Source: Actinomycetota bacterium
Lineage (GTDB): Bacteria > Actinomycetota > Acidimicrobiia > Acidimicrobiales > Ilumatobacteraceae
Direction of reading: 5' to 3'
DNA: 24,903 nucleotides
NCBI GenBank assembly: GCA_005787025.1
Contig: SYCH01000248.1
Location: 1 to 24,903, forward strand
Shown here one piece after another: positions 7,292 to 14,680 of this stretch. The position numbers were made by a program, and so were the translations under genes. How positions within the stretch are numbered: position 1 is the stretch's first letter; each line of letters starts with the position of its first letter. The notes beneath the pieces were generated by a model. That model saw nothing but the letters and a program-made list of their open reading frames with translations. It was not told the origin of the DNA and made no database searches.

Positions 7292-7857
7292 CGACCGACG
7301 TGTCGCGCCGCGAGTTCGCGAATCGTGTTCTCGTAGGTCGCCAAAGGAGCGACCACCTTCCCGGCGATCTTGGCACCGTCGTCGGCGATCCGCAGTTCGA
7401 CCATCGCGCGAAGGTCCGGATGTCGTTCGAACTCCGACGTCTCGTCGGGCGTCATGGGGCCACCTTGCGCGGCCAGGGTCATGACGCTGTCGGGTGAAAG
7501 TAATGAGGCATACTCCGCACGGGTGGCCACCAGATAACGCTTTGCCGGTACGTGCGACAGAATCAGGTCGGCCACCCGATCACCCAACACGTCTCGGACG
7601 GCGATCGCACCCATGGTTGCGTGCCGCGGTTGCCCCGGGCCGTCCCACGGATGGGCGAGATCGTGTACCAGGCCCGCAATCTGCAACTCGGAGTCGTCGG
7701 GAGCGACATCGCGAAGAATCGCCGCGGTCTGCAGGCCGTGATCGAGTTCGGTGAAGTTGTCGGCCTCGACCGAACCGAGCGCACCCAGTTGACGCAAATG
7801 GTCGATGATCTCGTCGGCATCACGAAAGCGACGGGGGGTCATCTGAGCCAGAGTCAC
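7288..7857 (-). CDS. HD-domain mixed-valence di-iron oxygenase (PhnZ/TmpB-like)
   Basis: 189 residues from the GTG at 7857. Enzymes of this type oxidatively cleave the C-P bond of 1-hydroxyphosphonates, releasing phosphate and a carboxylic acid. All metal ligands of PhnZ have counterparts: H40, H65-D66 (LVHDLAH), H79, H102 (SHVPAKRYLV) and D159 (RIADDGAK). The KRYLV and QGGPM motifs are also kept. PhnZ Tyr24 and Glu27 align with Val and Asp, pointing to a different substrate group. The frame stays open to 7977, but the extra residues look non-coding and would cover the regulatory region. GTG 7857 is preceded by TATCGT plus 6 bases (leaderless style), and the resulting length matches PhnZ. ATG 7842 is an alternative. 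Confidence 0.85.
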   Translation of the reverse strand: MTLAQMTPRRFRDADEIIDHLRQLGALGSVEADNFTELDHGLQTAAILRDVAPDDSELQIAGLVHDLAHPWDGPGQPRHATMGAIAVRDVLGDRVADLILSHVPAKRYLVATRAEYASLLSPDSVMTLAAQGGPMTPDETSEFERHPDLRAMVELRIADDGAKIAGKVVAPLATYENTIRELAARHVGR

Positions 7858-7863
7858 GCGGTC

Positions 7864-7885
7864 ACGATAACCCGAAGAGGTGAAC
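7864..7885 (-). promoter_or_regulatory. Leaderless promoter of the oxidative operon with CGTTCACC site B
   Basis: On the reverse strand GTTCACCTCTTCGGGT (7885-7870) is followed at once by TATCGT (7869-7864, a TANNNT -10 box), then 6 bases, then the GTG start at 7857. The GTTCACC core, preceded by C, is shared with the sites ahead of phnF (7972) and phnD (19153). A bound regulator here would sit directly against the -10 element. Confidence 0.5.
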
Positions 7886-7971
7886 GCCACGTGTCCGATG
7901 CGCAAAGCACGGTCCCCGTGGGACGACCTCCAATGTCGGGTCTTCTGCCGTTTCGCCAACATTGTCCGGTC

Positions 7972-8000
7972 GTTCACCTCGGTGAGTTGTCACGTCAACT
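7972..8000 (+). promoter_or_regulatory. Candidate operator A ahead of phnF, with a nested inverted repeat
   Basis: GTTCACCTCGGTGAGT (7972-7987) is a partial palindrome 16 bases before the phnF GTG and shares CGTTCACC with sites B and C. It is followed by a second partial palindrome, AGTTGTCACGTCAACT (7985-8000; arms AGTTG/CAACT). A further GGTGA-T-TCACC (8003-8013) covers the start codon. No convincing TANNNT box is seen, so the exact phnF promoter is unresolved. Autoregulation by the GntR protein is the simplest reading. Confidence 0.45.
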
Positions 8001-8003
8001 TCG

Positions 8004-8744
8004 GTGATTCACCATCGGTCCGTGCTCGAGACGTACGTTGCGGTGGCGAACGAACTGGAAGAACGGGTCCGAGGACTTTCCGTCGGGGACCGCGTGCCTT
8101 CCGAAAACGAGGTAGTTCAGGAGTTTGCGGTGAGTCGGCCCACGGCGCGGGCCGCGTTGCAGGAGTTGGAACGTCGCTTCTTGGTACGACGGAAGAAGGG
8201 CTCGGGGACGTTCGTGAACGAACGAATCCCCTACCCGGTCGGCGGTAGACACCCCGCCAGCATCAGTCAAGCTCTCGCCCTGTCGGGTCACCGGGCCGAC
8301 TTACGAATCGTCACCGTCACCGATGTCGAACCGACTCAGTCCGAGGCTCGATCGTTCGGTGATGACGCTCCTTCGCGTCTCTGGTCGATCGGTCGGACCA
8401 TCTCCGTCGACGGCGATGTCGTGGGTTTCAACGTCAGCAAGTTGTCCGCATCGCTAACGCCCGACGTGCGTCGGCACTTGACGGGTACTCCGTCGATCTG
8501 GCGGATTCTCGACGTCCATTACGGAATTCGCCTCGTTCGTCGGAGCATCGACGTCTCGATCGACACTCCCCCCGAGCATGTCGCGCGGATACTCGACTCC
8601 CGCGAACCGGCCTGGCATCTGCGGAGCGTCAACGTGAACGAGCCTCACGGAGGCGTCGTCGAACTCGGGGAGTCCTGGATCCGTACGGATCGGGTGGCCG
8701 TGACGGTTCGATTCGATCACTCGACCGAAGCGAGGAGTGCATGA
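8004..8744 (+). CDS. phnF: GntR/HutC-family regulator of phosphonate genes (PhnF-like)
   Basis: A 246-residue transcription factor. Residues about 8-75 form a GntR winged helix-turn-helix (VPSENEVVQEF..SRPTARAALQELE, then a G-S-G-T-F-V wing). Residues about 95-240 are a UTRA ligand-binding domain, the HutC-subfamily arrangement of PhnF. PhnF-type proteins repress phn genes and respond to phosphate or phosphonate status. It is the first gene of the C-P lyase operon: its stop overlaps the phnG start by 4 bases. The GTG at 8004 is chosen because it leaves the full N-terminal helix; GTG 8022 is possible. Neither has a ribosome site. Candidate operators lie just upstream and in the other two phosphonate promoters. 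Confidence 0.85.
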   Translation: MIHHRSVLETYVAVANELEERVRGLSVGDRVPSENEVVQEFAVSRPTARAALQELERRFLVRRKKGSGTFVNERIPYPVGGRHPASISQALALSGHRADLRIVTVTDVEPTQSEARSFGDDAPSRLWSIGRTISVDGDVVGFNVSKLSASLTPDVRRHLTGTPSIWRILDVHYGIRLVRRSIDVSIDTPPEHVARILDSREPAWHLRSVNVNEPHGGVVELGESWIRTDRVAVTVRFDHSTEARSA

Positions 8745-9178
8745 CCATGGACCGCAACCGAAGAAGCGAACTACTCGCTCGCGCCAATTCGTCCGAATTG
8801 ACGGCGATGGCCGAGGCATTCCTCTCGAGACGTTCGATCGCCGAGGAAATACAGGTCGTCAATCCGCCCGAGGTGGGGATGGTGATGATGCAGGTACGCG
8901 AACCCGTGTGCAAGGAGCGATTCCATCTCGGAGAAGTCGTGGTCACCCGCGCCGAAGTGGCGGTGGCCGGCGTTCGAGGATGGGCCATGAGGTCCGGCAC
9001 GGATAGAGAGACGACGTTGGCGGCCGCCCTTCTCGATGCGTGCGCCGAGCACGATGTCGAACTGGCCGCCGAGGTGCAAGCTCTCTGTGAGCGAACCGCC
9101 GACCGGATCGCAGCCGACGAGCGGCGCGAATGGGAAGAACTCAGAGCCACGGCCGTGTCGTTCGAGGAGCTCGACTGA
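8741..9178 (+). CDS. phnG: C-P lyase core subunit PhnG
   Basis: A 145-residue PhnG, part of the PhnGHIJ core complex. With PhnI it helps transfer the phosphonate to C1' of the ribose of ATP, releasing adenine. The family pattern is visible: an N-terminal ELLARA-type helix, PPEVGMVMMQVREP (about 42-55), the FHLGEVVVTRAEV strand pair (about 61-73), and a C-terminal DAC...E helix. The ATG at 8741 overlaps the phnF stop (ATGA), as at most junctions in this operon. An ATG two codons later (8747) has better spacing to the GAGGAG at 8732-8737 and may be the true start. Length matches the family (about 150). Confidence 0.93.
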   Translation: MTMDRNRRSELLARANSSELTAMAEAFLSRRSIAEEIQVVNPPEVGMVMMQVREPVCKERFHLGEVVVTRAEVAVAGVRGWAMRSGTDRETTLAAALLDACAEHDVELAAEVQALCERTADRIAADERREWEELRATAVSFEELD

Positions 9179-9179
9179 A

Positions 9180-9848
9180 ATGAACCTTGCCATCGACCCG
9201 GAGGCCCGCCGGATGCCCGCCAAGGTCGCAGCCTGCAGGTTCGATGCCCTCGAATCGCAAGCGATCTTCAAAGTCATGCTCGATACCACTTCGCGGCCGG
9301 GTCTGATCCTCGACCTCCCCCGCCGGATCGTCGATCGAATTCCGAGCGCTCTCGCCCCCCTCGTCGTACTCGCCGATGTGGAAACGCGCGTACACGTGAT
9401 CGACACCCCGACCTTTGCCTGGTCCGAAGCCGTCACCAGTGCCACTGGCGCCCGTCCAGCACAACTGAACAAGGCCGATCTGATCGCTGTTCCTGCCGAT
9501 GGCCGTGAACATCTCACGTCGATCTTCACATTCGCCCATCCAGGGTCAGCCTTCTCTCCGGAATCAGGAGCTCGTCTGATGATCGGGGTGAACGACATTC
9601 GCTCTCACGGAACGAGTGATTCGGCAGGGGTGGAACTCGTCATCCGCGGTCCCGGTGTCGAGGGCGAACGTGGGCTCTGCATTGACGGTCTCACCGAGGC
9701 CGATGTGAATGCATGGCGCACCACGAACTCTCGCTTTCCCGCCGGCATCGATGTCTGGTTGACGACCGAAGCCGGTCGCATCGTCGCCATCCCTCGTTCG
9801 TCGCGACTCGACGTCGTCGCGACGTGGCCCACTCAGGAAAGGAAATAA
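9180..9848 (+). CDS. phnH: C-P lyase core subunit PhnH
   Basis: A 222-residue PhnH, the structural partner of PhnG, I and J in the C-P lyase core. PhnH has a fold related to PLP enzymes but no cofactor. Recognisable features: an early F-x-x-MLDTTSRPG segment (about 31-41, the family's F-R-x-x-M-x-x-x-x-x-PG pattern), alternating strands with TFAHPGSAFSPESGARLMI, and a RGPG motif in the second half (VIRGPGVEG). The frame is open further upstream to 9036 inside phnG. The ATG at 9180 is chosen because it follows the phnG stop by one base, has a GAGGAG ribosome site at 9165-9170, and gives the normal family length. Confidence 0.92.
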   Translation: MNLAIDPEARRMPAKVAACRFDALESQAIFKVMLDTTSRPGLILDLPRRIVDRIPSALAPLVVLADVETRVHVIDTPTFAWSEAVTSATGARPAQLNKADLIAVPADGREHLTSIFTFAHPGSAFSPESGARLMIGVNDIRSHGTSDSAGVELVIRGPGVEGERGLCIDGLTEADVNAWRTTNSRFPAGIDVWLTTEAGRIVAIPRSSRLDVVATWPTQERK

Positions 9849-10958
9849 ATGGGATACGCAGCAGCTCGAGGCGGATTGAAGGCCATCGAGGCCGCCGAAC
9901 GTCTGGTCGCCCGCGAGAGGGTCCTTGGCGAAAGCCAGTGGCTCGAGTCGAAGCAGATGATCGAGAAACTCCGCCTCGCCGTTGACCGGGTGATGGGAGA
10001 GGGCGGACTGTGGGACGAACATCTGGCCGCCTCAGCCCTCCGACAGGCCGAGGGAGACCCGATCGAAGCGGCCCACCTTCTGCGTTCGTATCGATCGACA
10101 CTTCCACGTCTCGCTTACACAACTCCCGTCGACGTGGACGACCTGACCGTCCTGCGTCGCATCGTTCCGGCGTTTCGTAATCCACCCGGACCCCAGTTGC
10201 TCGGCCGCACGACCGATTACACCGGCCGCCTGCTCGATACCGATGACGAGACCTCTCAGCGCACAGCAGCCGAGAAGATGGCGGCCTTCATCGAGGAAAA
10301 TGTCACGATCTCGAAGGCGATCGACGGTGACGCTGAACCGACTGACATCCGCCAGCCGCGTCGGTTGCTCGACTTGCTGCGCGACCTCGACGCCGTTGTC
10401 GATCGCCGTCGCACGGACGATCCCGAGCCGTTCGACATCACACGTCATCCGGCCCGTCCCCCGGCGACGCGTTCGGCGCGTCTGGCCACCATGGCTCGTG
10501 CCGAGACCGGTGCACTCGTCAATGTCTGGTATCGAAACATCCTCGGGCCCGACGGTTATCTGCACGAGATCACACTCGGTGAGGTTCGACACGGACGCCT
10601 TCCCGTGACCGTGATTCATCCACTCACCGGTGATCCCGTGTCGATCTCCGACGTCCGGGTCACCGAAGTCGAGGCCATCGAAGATCTGAACGGCATCGAC
10701 GAGGATCGTGGTCGATTCGATGTCGGATACGGGCTGTGTTTCGGGCACAACGAGAAGAAGGCGATCGCGATGGCCAATCTCGACATCGCCTGTGAGCGCG
10801 ACAAGGGTCGTAGTTTTCTCGAGCAATCGATCCTGCTCACCACTGATGGACTCGATGCGAGTGGCTTCCTCGAGCACCTGAAGCTTCCTCATTACGTGAC
10901 TTTCCGTTCGATGATGGAGCGCAAGGCGGCCATTCGTCAGTTCCAGGAAAACACATGA
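9849..10958 (+). CDS. phnI: C-P lyase core subunit PhnI
   Basis: A 369-residue PhnI, the nucleosidase-type core subunit. With G, H and L it displaces adenine from ATP and attaches the phosphonate, giving a ribose 1-phosphonate 5-triphosphate. The N terminus MGYAAARGGLKAIEAAERLV matches the family's GG-x-K-AI-x-A pattern. Near the C terminus are GLCFGHNEKKAIAMANLDIA (about 298-317) and the GFLEHLKLPHYVTF block, both hallmarks. Length is normal. The ATG follows the phnH TAA with no gap and has an AGGAAAGG ribosome site inside the end of phnH. Its stop overlaps phnJ by 4 bases. Confidence 0.95.
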   Translation: MGYAAARGGLKAIEAAERLVARERVLGESQWLESKQMIEKLRLAVDRVMGEGGLWDEHLAASALRQAEGDPIEAAHLLRSYRSTLPRLAYTTPVDVDDLTVLRRIVPAFRNPPGPQLLGRTTDYTGRLLDTDDETSQRTAAEKMAAFIEENVTISKAIDGDAEPTDIRQPRRLLDLLRDLDAVVDRRRTDDPEPFDITRHPARPPATRSARLATMARAETGALVNVWYRNILGPDGYLHEITLGEVRHGRLPVTVIHPLTGDPVSISDVRVTEVEAIEDLNGIDEDRGRFDVGYGLCFGHNEKKAIAMANLDIACERDKGRSFLEQSILLTTDGLDASGFLEHLKLPHYVTFRSMMERKAAIRQFQENT

Positions 10959-11884
10959 ATACCCCCCTTCTCCAACAAGTGTTGGACCGCACGACTCCGG
11001 TCGACGATTCACCGGCCTCCCATCTCGAGGTGAATTTCGGTCTTCTCGACGAGTACTCCAAGCGCGAGATCCGACGTGCGATTCTGACCGCCGTCGCCGT
11101 CCCCGGCTATCAGGTTCCGTTCGGTTCACGAGAGATGCCCGTCGCGCGCGGCTGGGGTTCGGGTGGCCTGCAGATCTCTCTCGCCATCGTCGGACCATAC
11201 GACGTCGTGAAAGTGATCGATCAGGGCGACGACGAGGGTGTCAACGCCGTCAACCTACGACGCCTCATCGTGTCGTCGACCGGAATACCCGAGTCGACCA
11301 CTCCCGAGGACAGCACTCTCATTCAGACGCGTCATCGAATTCCGGAGGATCCACTCGACGAACGGCACACCTTGGTTCTGCAAGTCCCCGTGCCCGAACC
11401 TCTCCGTGGGGTCGAACGAGACATGCGCGAATTGGCACGCATGCACGCCGAAGCCGATTACGCGCGAATGTGGGTCAGCTTGTACGAGGACAAGGTTCGC
11501 AACGGTGTCATCACGCGCACCACGGGCTATCCCTGCCTCGTCAACGGGCGCTACGTGATCGCCACCACACCGATTCCCCGGTGGGACGTCCCGCGTCTGC
11601 ACCGTTCCCGATTCCTGGCGCTCTTCGGCGCTGGCCGTGAAAAGCGCATTTATGCCGTGCCGCCTCACACCGATGTGGAGCCACTCACGTTCGAAGACGT
11701 TCCATTCGAGGTGGAGGTCACGCCCGGTGCGTCGTGTCGAACGTGTTCCAGCACGGAGTCATTTCTGGTCGAGATACCCGGGGCGACGGCGGGCGACGGC
11801 GGACACTGGGTGTGTAGCGACAGCGATTGGTGCCGTCGCAATCGTGAGCGACTGCAGCATCCGTCGAGAGGAGATCGGTCGTGA
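10955..11884 (+). CDS. phnJ: C-P lyase catalytic radical-SAM subunit PhnJ
   Basis: 309 residues. PhnJ uses S-adenosylmethionine and a [4Fe-4S] cluster to break the C-P bond of 5-phosphoribosyl 1-phosphonate, giving the hydrocarbon and 5-phosphoribosyl 1,2-cyclic phosphate. The four cysteines of the family are present at 261, 264, 287 and 293 (C-x2-C-x22-C-x5-C, the last in CSDSDWC), and the radical glycine equivalent is G51 in VPGYQVPFG. The conserved blocks TLIQTRHRIPE (121-131) and FGAGREKRIYAVPP (224-237) are intact. Compared with E. coli PhnJ, as I recall it, the loop between cysteines 2 and 3 is one residue longer and the N terminus about 19 residues longer. It overlaps phnI and phnK by 4 bases each. 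Confidence 0.97.
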   Translation: MNTPLLQQVLDRTTPVDDSPASHLEVNFGLLDEYSKREIRRAILTAVAVPGYQVPFGSREMPVARGWGSGGLQISLAIVGPYDVVKVIDQGDDEGVNAVNLRRLIVSSTGIPESTTPEDSTLIQTRHRIPEDPLDERHTLVLQVPVPEPLRGVERDMRELARMHAEADYARMWVSLYEDKVRNGVITRTTGYPCLVNGRYVIATTPIPRWDVPRLHRSRFLALFGAGREKRIYAVPPHTDVEPLTFEDVPFEVEVTPGASCRTCSSTESFLVEIPGATAGDGGHWVCSDSDWCRRNRERLQHPSRGDRS

Positions 11885-12723
11885 CGACGGACTGGGCGTT
11901 GAGGGTGTCGTCCCTCGGAAAGATCCACGGCTCGGCCGACCTACGAGCGCTCGAGGACACCGGCCCCGACATTGGGACGGCCAAGAGTGCCATCACCGGT
12001 TCGATCGTCGCCGCCTGGGACGTGGGGTTCGAGGTGTCTCCTGGTGAAGCGCTCGGGGTGATCGGTGAATCTGGTTCGGGGAAGTCGACGGTGATGCGCT
12101 GCATCGCCGGAGACCAACCATCGACGAGCGGCGAAGTGCACCTCCGGACCGTGGACGATGGACGAACCAATGTGCTCGAGCTCGATCCCTCGGCTCGTCG
12201 ACGACTGAGAATCTCCGACTTGGCGGTGGTGTACCAGGATCCCGCGGAAGGTCTTCGATTGAACGTCACGGCCGGAGGGAACATCGCCGAGGCACTCACC
12301 GCAGCCGGATGGAGGCACTTCGGTCGAATTCGTGACCGTGCCGCGGAACTGTTGGAACGCACAGAGGTACCCCACTCGCGCATGGACGATCTGGTCGGCA
12401 CCTTTTCCGGTGGAATGCGCCAGCGAGTGCAACTCGCCAAGGCCTTGGCCAACGAACCACCGGTCCTCCTCCTCGACGAACCGACGACCGGACTGGACGC
12501 CTCCGTGGCGGCCGGCGTCCTCGATCTGATCCGAAACCTCCTCGAGGAAACCGGTGTGGCCGCCGTCGTCGTGTCGCACGACTTCGCGGTGATCGAAATG
12601 CTGACCACCCGTTGCGTGGTGATGAACCATGGTCGAATCGTCGAAGCGGGTCTCACCGATCGACTACTCGAGGACCCGCACCATCCGTACAGCCAGCGCT
12701 TGGTCGGGGCGGCCCGCGCATGA
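11881..12723 (+). CDS. phnK: C-P lyase ABC-type ATPase PhnK
   Basis: A 280-residue ATPase that docks on the PhnGHIJ core; ATP hydrolysis is thought to drive its conformational cycle, and it is not a transport ATPase. Motifs: Walker A GESGSGKST (62-70), Q-loop Q119, signature FSGGM (175-179), Walker B VLLLDEP (195-201), H-loop H233. Residues about 19-44, just before the first strand leading to Walker A, form an extra segment (ADLRALEDTGPDIGTAKSAITGSI) absent from the short E. coli form, which explains the greater length. The GTG start overlaps the phnJ stop (GTGA), and the end overlaps phnL. Confidence 0.93.
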   Translation: MTTDWALRVSSLGKIHGSADLRALEDTGPDIGTAKSAITGSIVAAWDVGFEVSPGEALGVIGESGSGKSTVMRCIAGDQPSTSGEVHLRTVDDGRTNVLELDPSARRRLRISDLAVVYQDPAEGLRLNVTAGGNIAEALTAAGWRHFGRIRDRAAELLERTEVPHSRMDDLVGTFSGGMRQRVQLAKALANEPPVLLLDEPTTGLDASVAAGVLDLIRNLLEETGVAAVVVSHDFAVIEMLTTRCVVMNHGRIVEAGLTDRLLEDPHHPYSQRLVGAARA

Positions 12724-13481
12724 CTTTCGCTGACAACATCCTTTCTGTTCGTGGTCTGTCGAAGGACTTCGTTCTGCACACCATCGATGGTCGGCGCGTC
12801 GAAGCCCTTCGTGGAGTCGATCTGGACATACTTCCCGGTGAACACGTTGCTCTCGCCGGGTCGAGTGGAGCTGGTAAGTCGTCGTTGCTGAAGTGCATCT
12901 ACCGCACGTACGAACCCTCGGCAGGCTCGGTGGTGCTTCGGCTCCGCTCCGGTTCGCGCATCGATCTGACGTTGTTGTCCGATCAGGAGATGTCCTACTT
13001 ACGCGGCCGCGACATCGGCTACGTCTCGCAGTTTCTGCGGGCCGAACCCCGCCGTGGACCGCTCGACATAGTCGCACGAGCCGGAGTGTCTCGTGGGATG
13101 GATCGCAACACGGCACGCGATGCAGCCGCGGTGTCACTGAAGCGACTCAACATCGACGAGAAACTCTGGGACGTTCACGCCTCGGTGCTGTCGGGAGGCG
13201 AAAAACAACGTATCAACCTCGCGGCCGGCACGATCTCGTCACCCCAACTCTTACTTCTGGACGAACCGGTGTCGGCTCTCGATCCGGCGAATCGCGAAGC
13301 GGCCCTCGATCTCATCGGCGATCTCGCCACTCAAGGAGTTGCCGTGCTGGCCGTGTTCCACGACGTGGAGGCCATGGAGCGTCTCGCGAGTCGAATCGTT
13401 CTCATGCGGGACGGTCGCGTGGAGTCCAGCGGCGAACCGTCCTCGATGTTGGAAATTCTCACCCAAGGAGCCCGTCGATGA
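12720..13481 (+). CDS. phnL: C-P lyase ABC-type ATPase PhnL
   Basis: A 253-residue ATPase of the C-P lyase system, required with G, H and I for the first, adenine-displacing step; recent structures place it as a dimer partner of PhnK on the core complex. Motifs: Walker A GSSGAGKSS (47-55), Q-loop Q104 in YVSQFLRAEPRR, signature LSGGE (157-161), Walker B LLLLDEP (177-183), and an FHD H-loop. The QFLR-x-x-P block after the Q-loop is typical of PhnL rather than PhnK. The frame is open upstream to 12612, but the ATG at 12720 overlaps the phnK stop (ATGA) and gives the normal length. Confidence 0.93.
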   Translation: MTFADNILSVRGLSKDFVLHTIDGRRVEALRGVDLDILPGEHVALAGSSGAGKSSLLKCIYRTYEPSAGSVVLRLRSGSRIDLTLLSDQEMSYLRGRDIGYVSQFLRAEPRRGPLDIVARAGVSRGMDRNTARDAAAVSLKRLNIDEKLWDVHASVLSGGEKQRINLAAGTISSPQLLLLDEPVSALDPANREAALDLIGDLATQGVAVLAVFHDVEAMERLASRIVLMRDGRVESSGEPSSMLEILTQGARR

Positions 13482-14680
13482 ATCGACTCGTGATCACCAA
13501 TGCGACCGCGGTACTGCCCGATCGCGTCCTGTCCGATGCCACCATCGTCTGCGAAGAAGGGGTCATCGTCGACGTGAACGATTCACGTCATGCGCACACC
13601 GTCGAAACCCGATCGATCGATGCTCGGGGTGCGCTGTGCATACCCGGATTGGTGGACACCCACAGCGACGGTTTGGAACGCGAGCGTTTCCCCCGTCCGG
13701 GCGTCGATCTCGGTTCACGTTTTCCCGTGCGTTCATTCGAAGGCCGGGTGAGGGCGGCCGGCATCACCACGATGTTCCACGGCATCGGATTCGAGGAGGA
13801 CGCCAAGAACCTTCGCAGCGTCGTGCTGGCCAACGAATGGTCCGACGAATTGGAGACCTATCGGGAATCCGGTCGCGCCCTCGTCGACCATCGCATCCTG
13901 TACCGACTCGACGCCCGCGATCCGGACGGCTTTCCCTGCCTGGTGGATCGATTGGCACGGCGAGCCGACGACGGATCTCTGCCCCTCGTTTCGTTCGAGG
14001 ATCACACGCCGGGTCAGGGTCAGTACGCCGACCGCACCGCCTTCGAGCGATACATCGTCGGAACCCAAGGCCTGTCCGAAGACGAGGCACGCCAGCGGGT
14101 CGATCAGATCATCGCCGAACGAGATTCGACGTTGGCCCACCGTGACTTGGCCCTCGCGTGGTTGGTCGAGCGAGCCGCCCATGGTGAGATCCGACTCATG
14201 GCCCATGATCCTGCCACCGTTGCCGATGCCGATTCGGCGCGTGAATGGAATGCCACCATCGCCGAGTTCCCCACCACTCTCGAAGCCGCCGAACGTGCCA
14301 AGGAACTCGGGCTCCGCACGGTCTGTGGAGCTCCGAACGTGATGCGCGGGCGGAGTCATTCCGGAAACGTGAGCGCTCGGGAGTTGATTTCCCGGGGACT
14401 CTGTGACGGCTTGGCCAGTGACTACCTGCCCTCCACGATGTTGGGTGCCGTGGCCGTGCTCGTGCACGAAGGAGTCTGCACCCTTCCCGACGCCGTGGCC
14501 CTCGTCTCCTCGGGACCCGCCGTCACGGTCGGCCTGTTCGATCGTGGTTCGATCAGCGTGGGTCGACTGGCCGACCTCGTGATCGCCGAATTGGACGGCC
14601 CGCTCGCGGTGGTTCGACACGTCGTGCGTGGCGAGGAAATGAGACTCGACGTCGGTGACGCCTTGGCGGTCCTCGCGTGA
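13478..14680 (+). CDS. phnM: Ribose 1-phosphonate 5-triphosphate diphosphatase PhnM
   Basis: A 400-residue amidohydrolase-fold enzyme that removes pyrophosphate from the 5-triphosphate made by PhnGHIL, giving the PhnJ substrate. Seen: the N-terminal beta-sandwich strand, PGLVDTHSDGLE (56-67, the metal-binding H-x-D), the SFEDHTPGQGQY block, the RGRSHSGNVSA block, and the C-terminal LASDYLPSTML metal-site segment followed by ADLVIAE. The frame is open much further upstream (to 12893), but the ATG at 13478 overlaps the phnL stop, has AAGGAG 7 bases before it, and gives the usual length. The stop overlaps the next gene by 4 bases. Confidence 0.94.
   Translation: MNRLVITNATAVLPDRVLSDATIVCEEGVIVDVNDSRHAHTVETRSIDARGALCIPGLVDTHSDGLERERFPRPGVDLGSRFPVRSFEGRVRAAGITTMFHGIGFEEDAKNLRSVVLANEWSDELETYRESGRALVDHRILYRLDARDPDGFPCLVDRLARRADDGSLPLVSFEDHTPGQGQYADRTAFERYIVGTQGLSEDEARQRVDQIIAERDSTLAHRDLALAWLVERAAHGEIRLMAHDPATVADADSAREWNATIAEFPTTLEAAERAKELGLRTVCGAPNVMRGRSHSGNVSARELISRGLCDGLASDYLPSTMLGAVAVLVHEGVCTLPDAVALVSSGPAVTVGLFDRGSISVGRLADLVIAELDGPLAVVRHVVRGEEMRLDVGDALAVLA

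Noticed and set aside
7858..7977. N-terminal extension of the HD oxygenase to 7977
   Set aside because: The extra 40 residues do not resemble PhnZ-type enzymes and would cover the -10 box and operator; the shorter start fits the family length.
10032..11198. Long open frame (388 codons) on the reverse strand across phnI and phnJ
   Set aside because: It is antisense to two clear C-P lyase genes, has no recognisable domain, and such frames are common in high-GC DNA.
12893..13477. Upstream extension of the phnM frame by 195 codons
   Set aside because: It lies inside phnL, has shadow-like Arg/Ser-rich composition, and the ATG at 13478 has a ribosome site and gives the family length.
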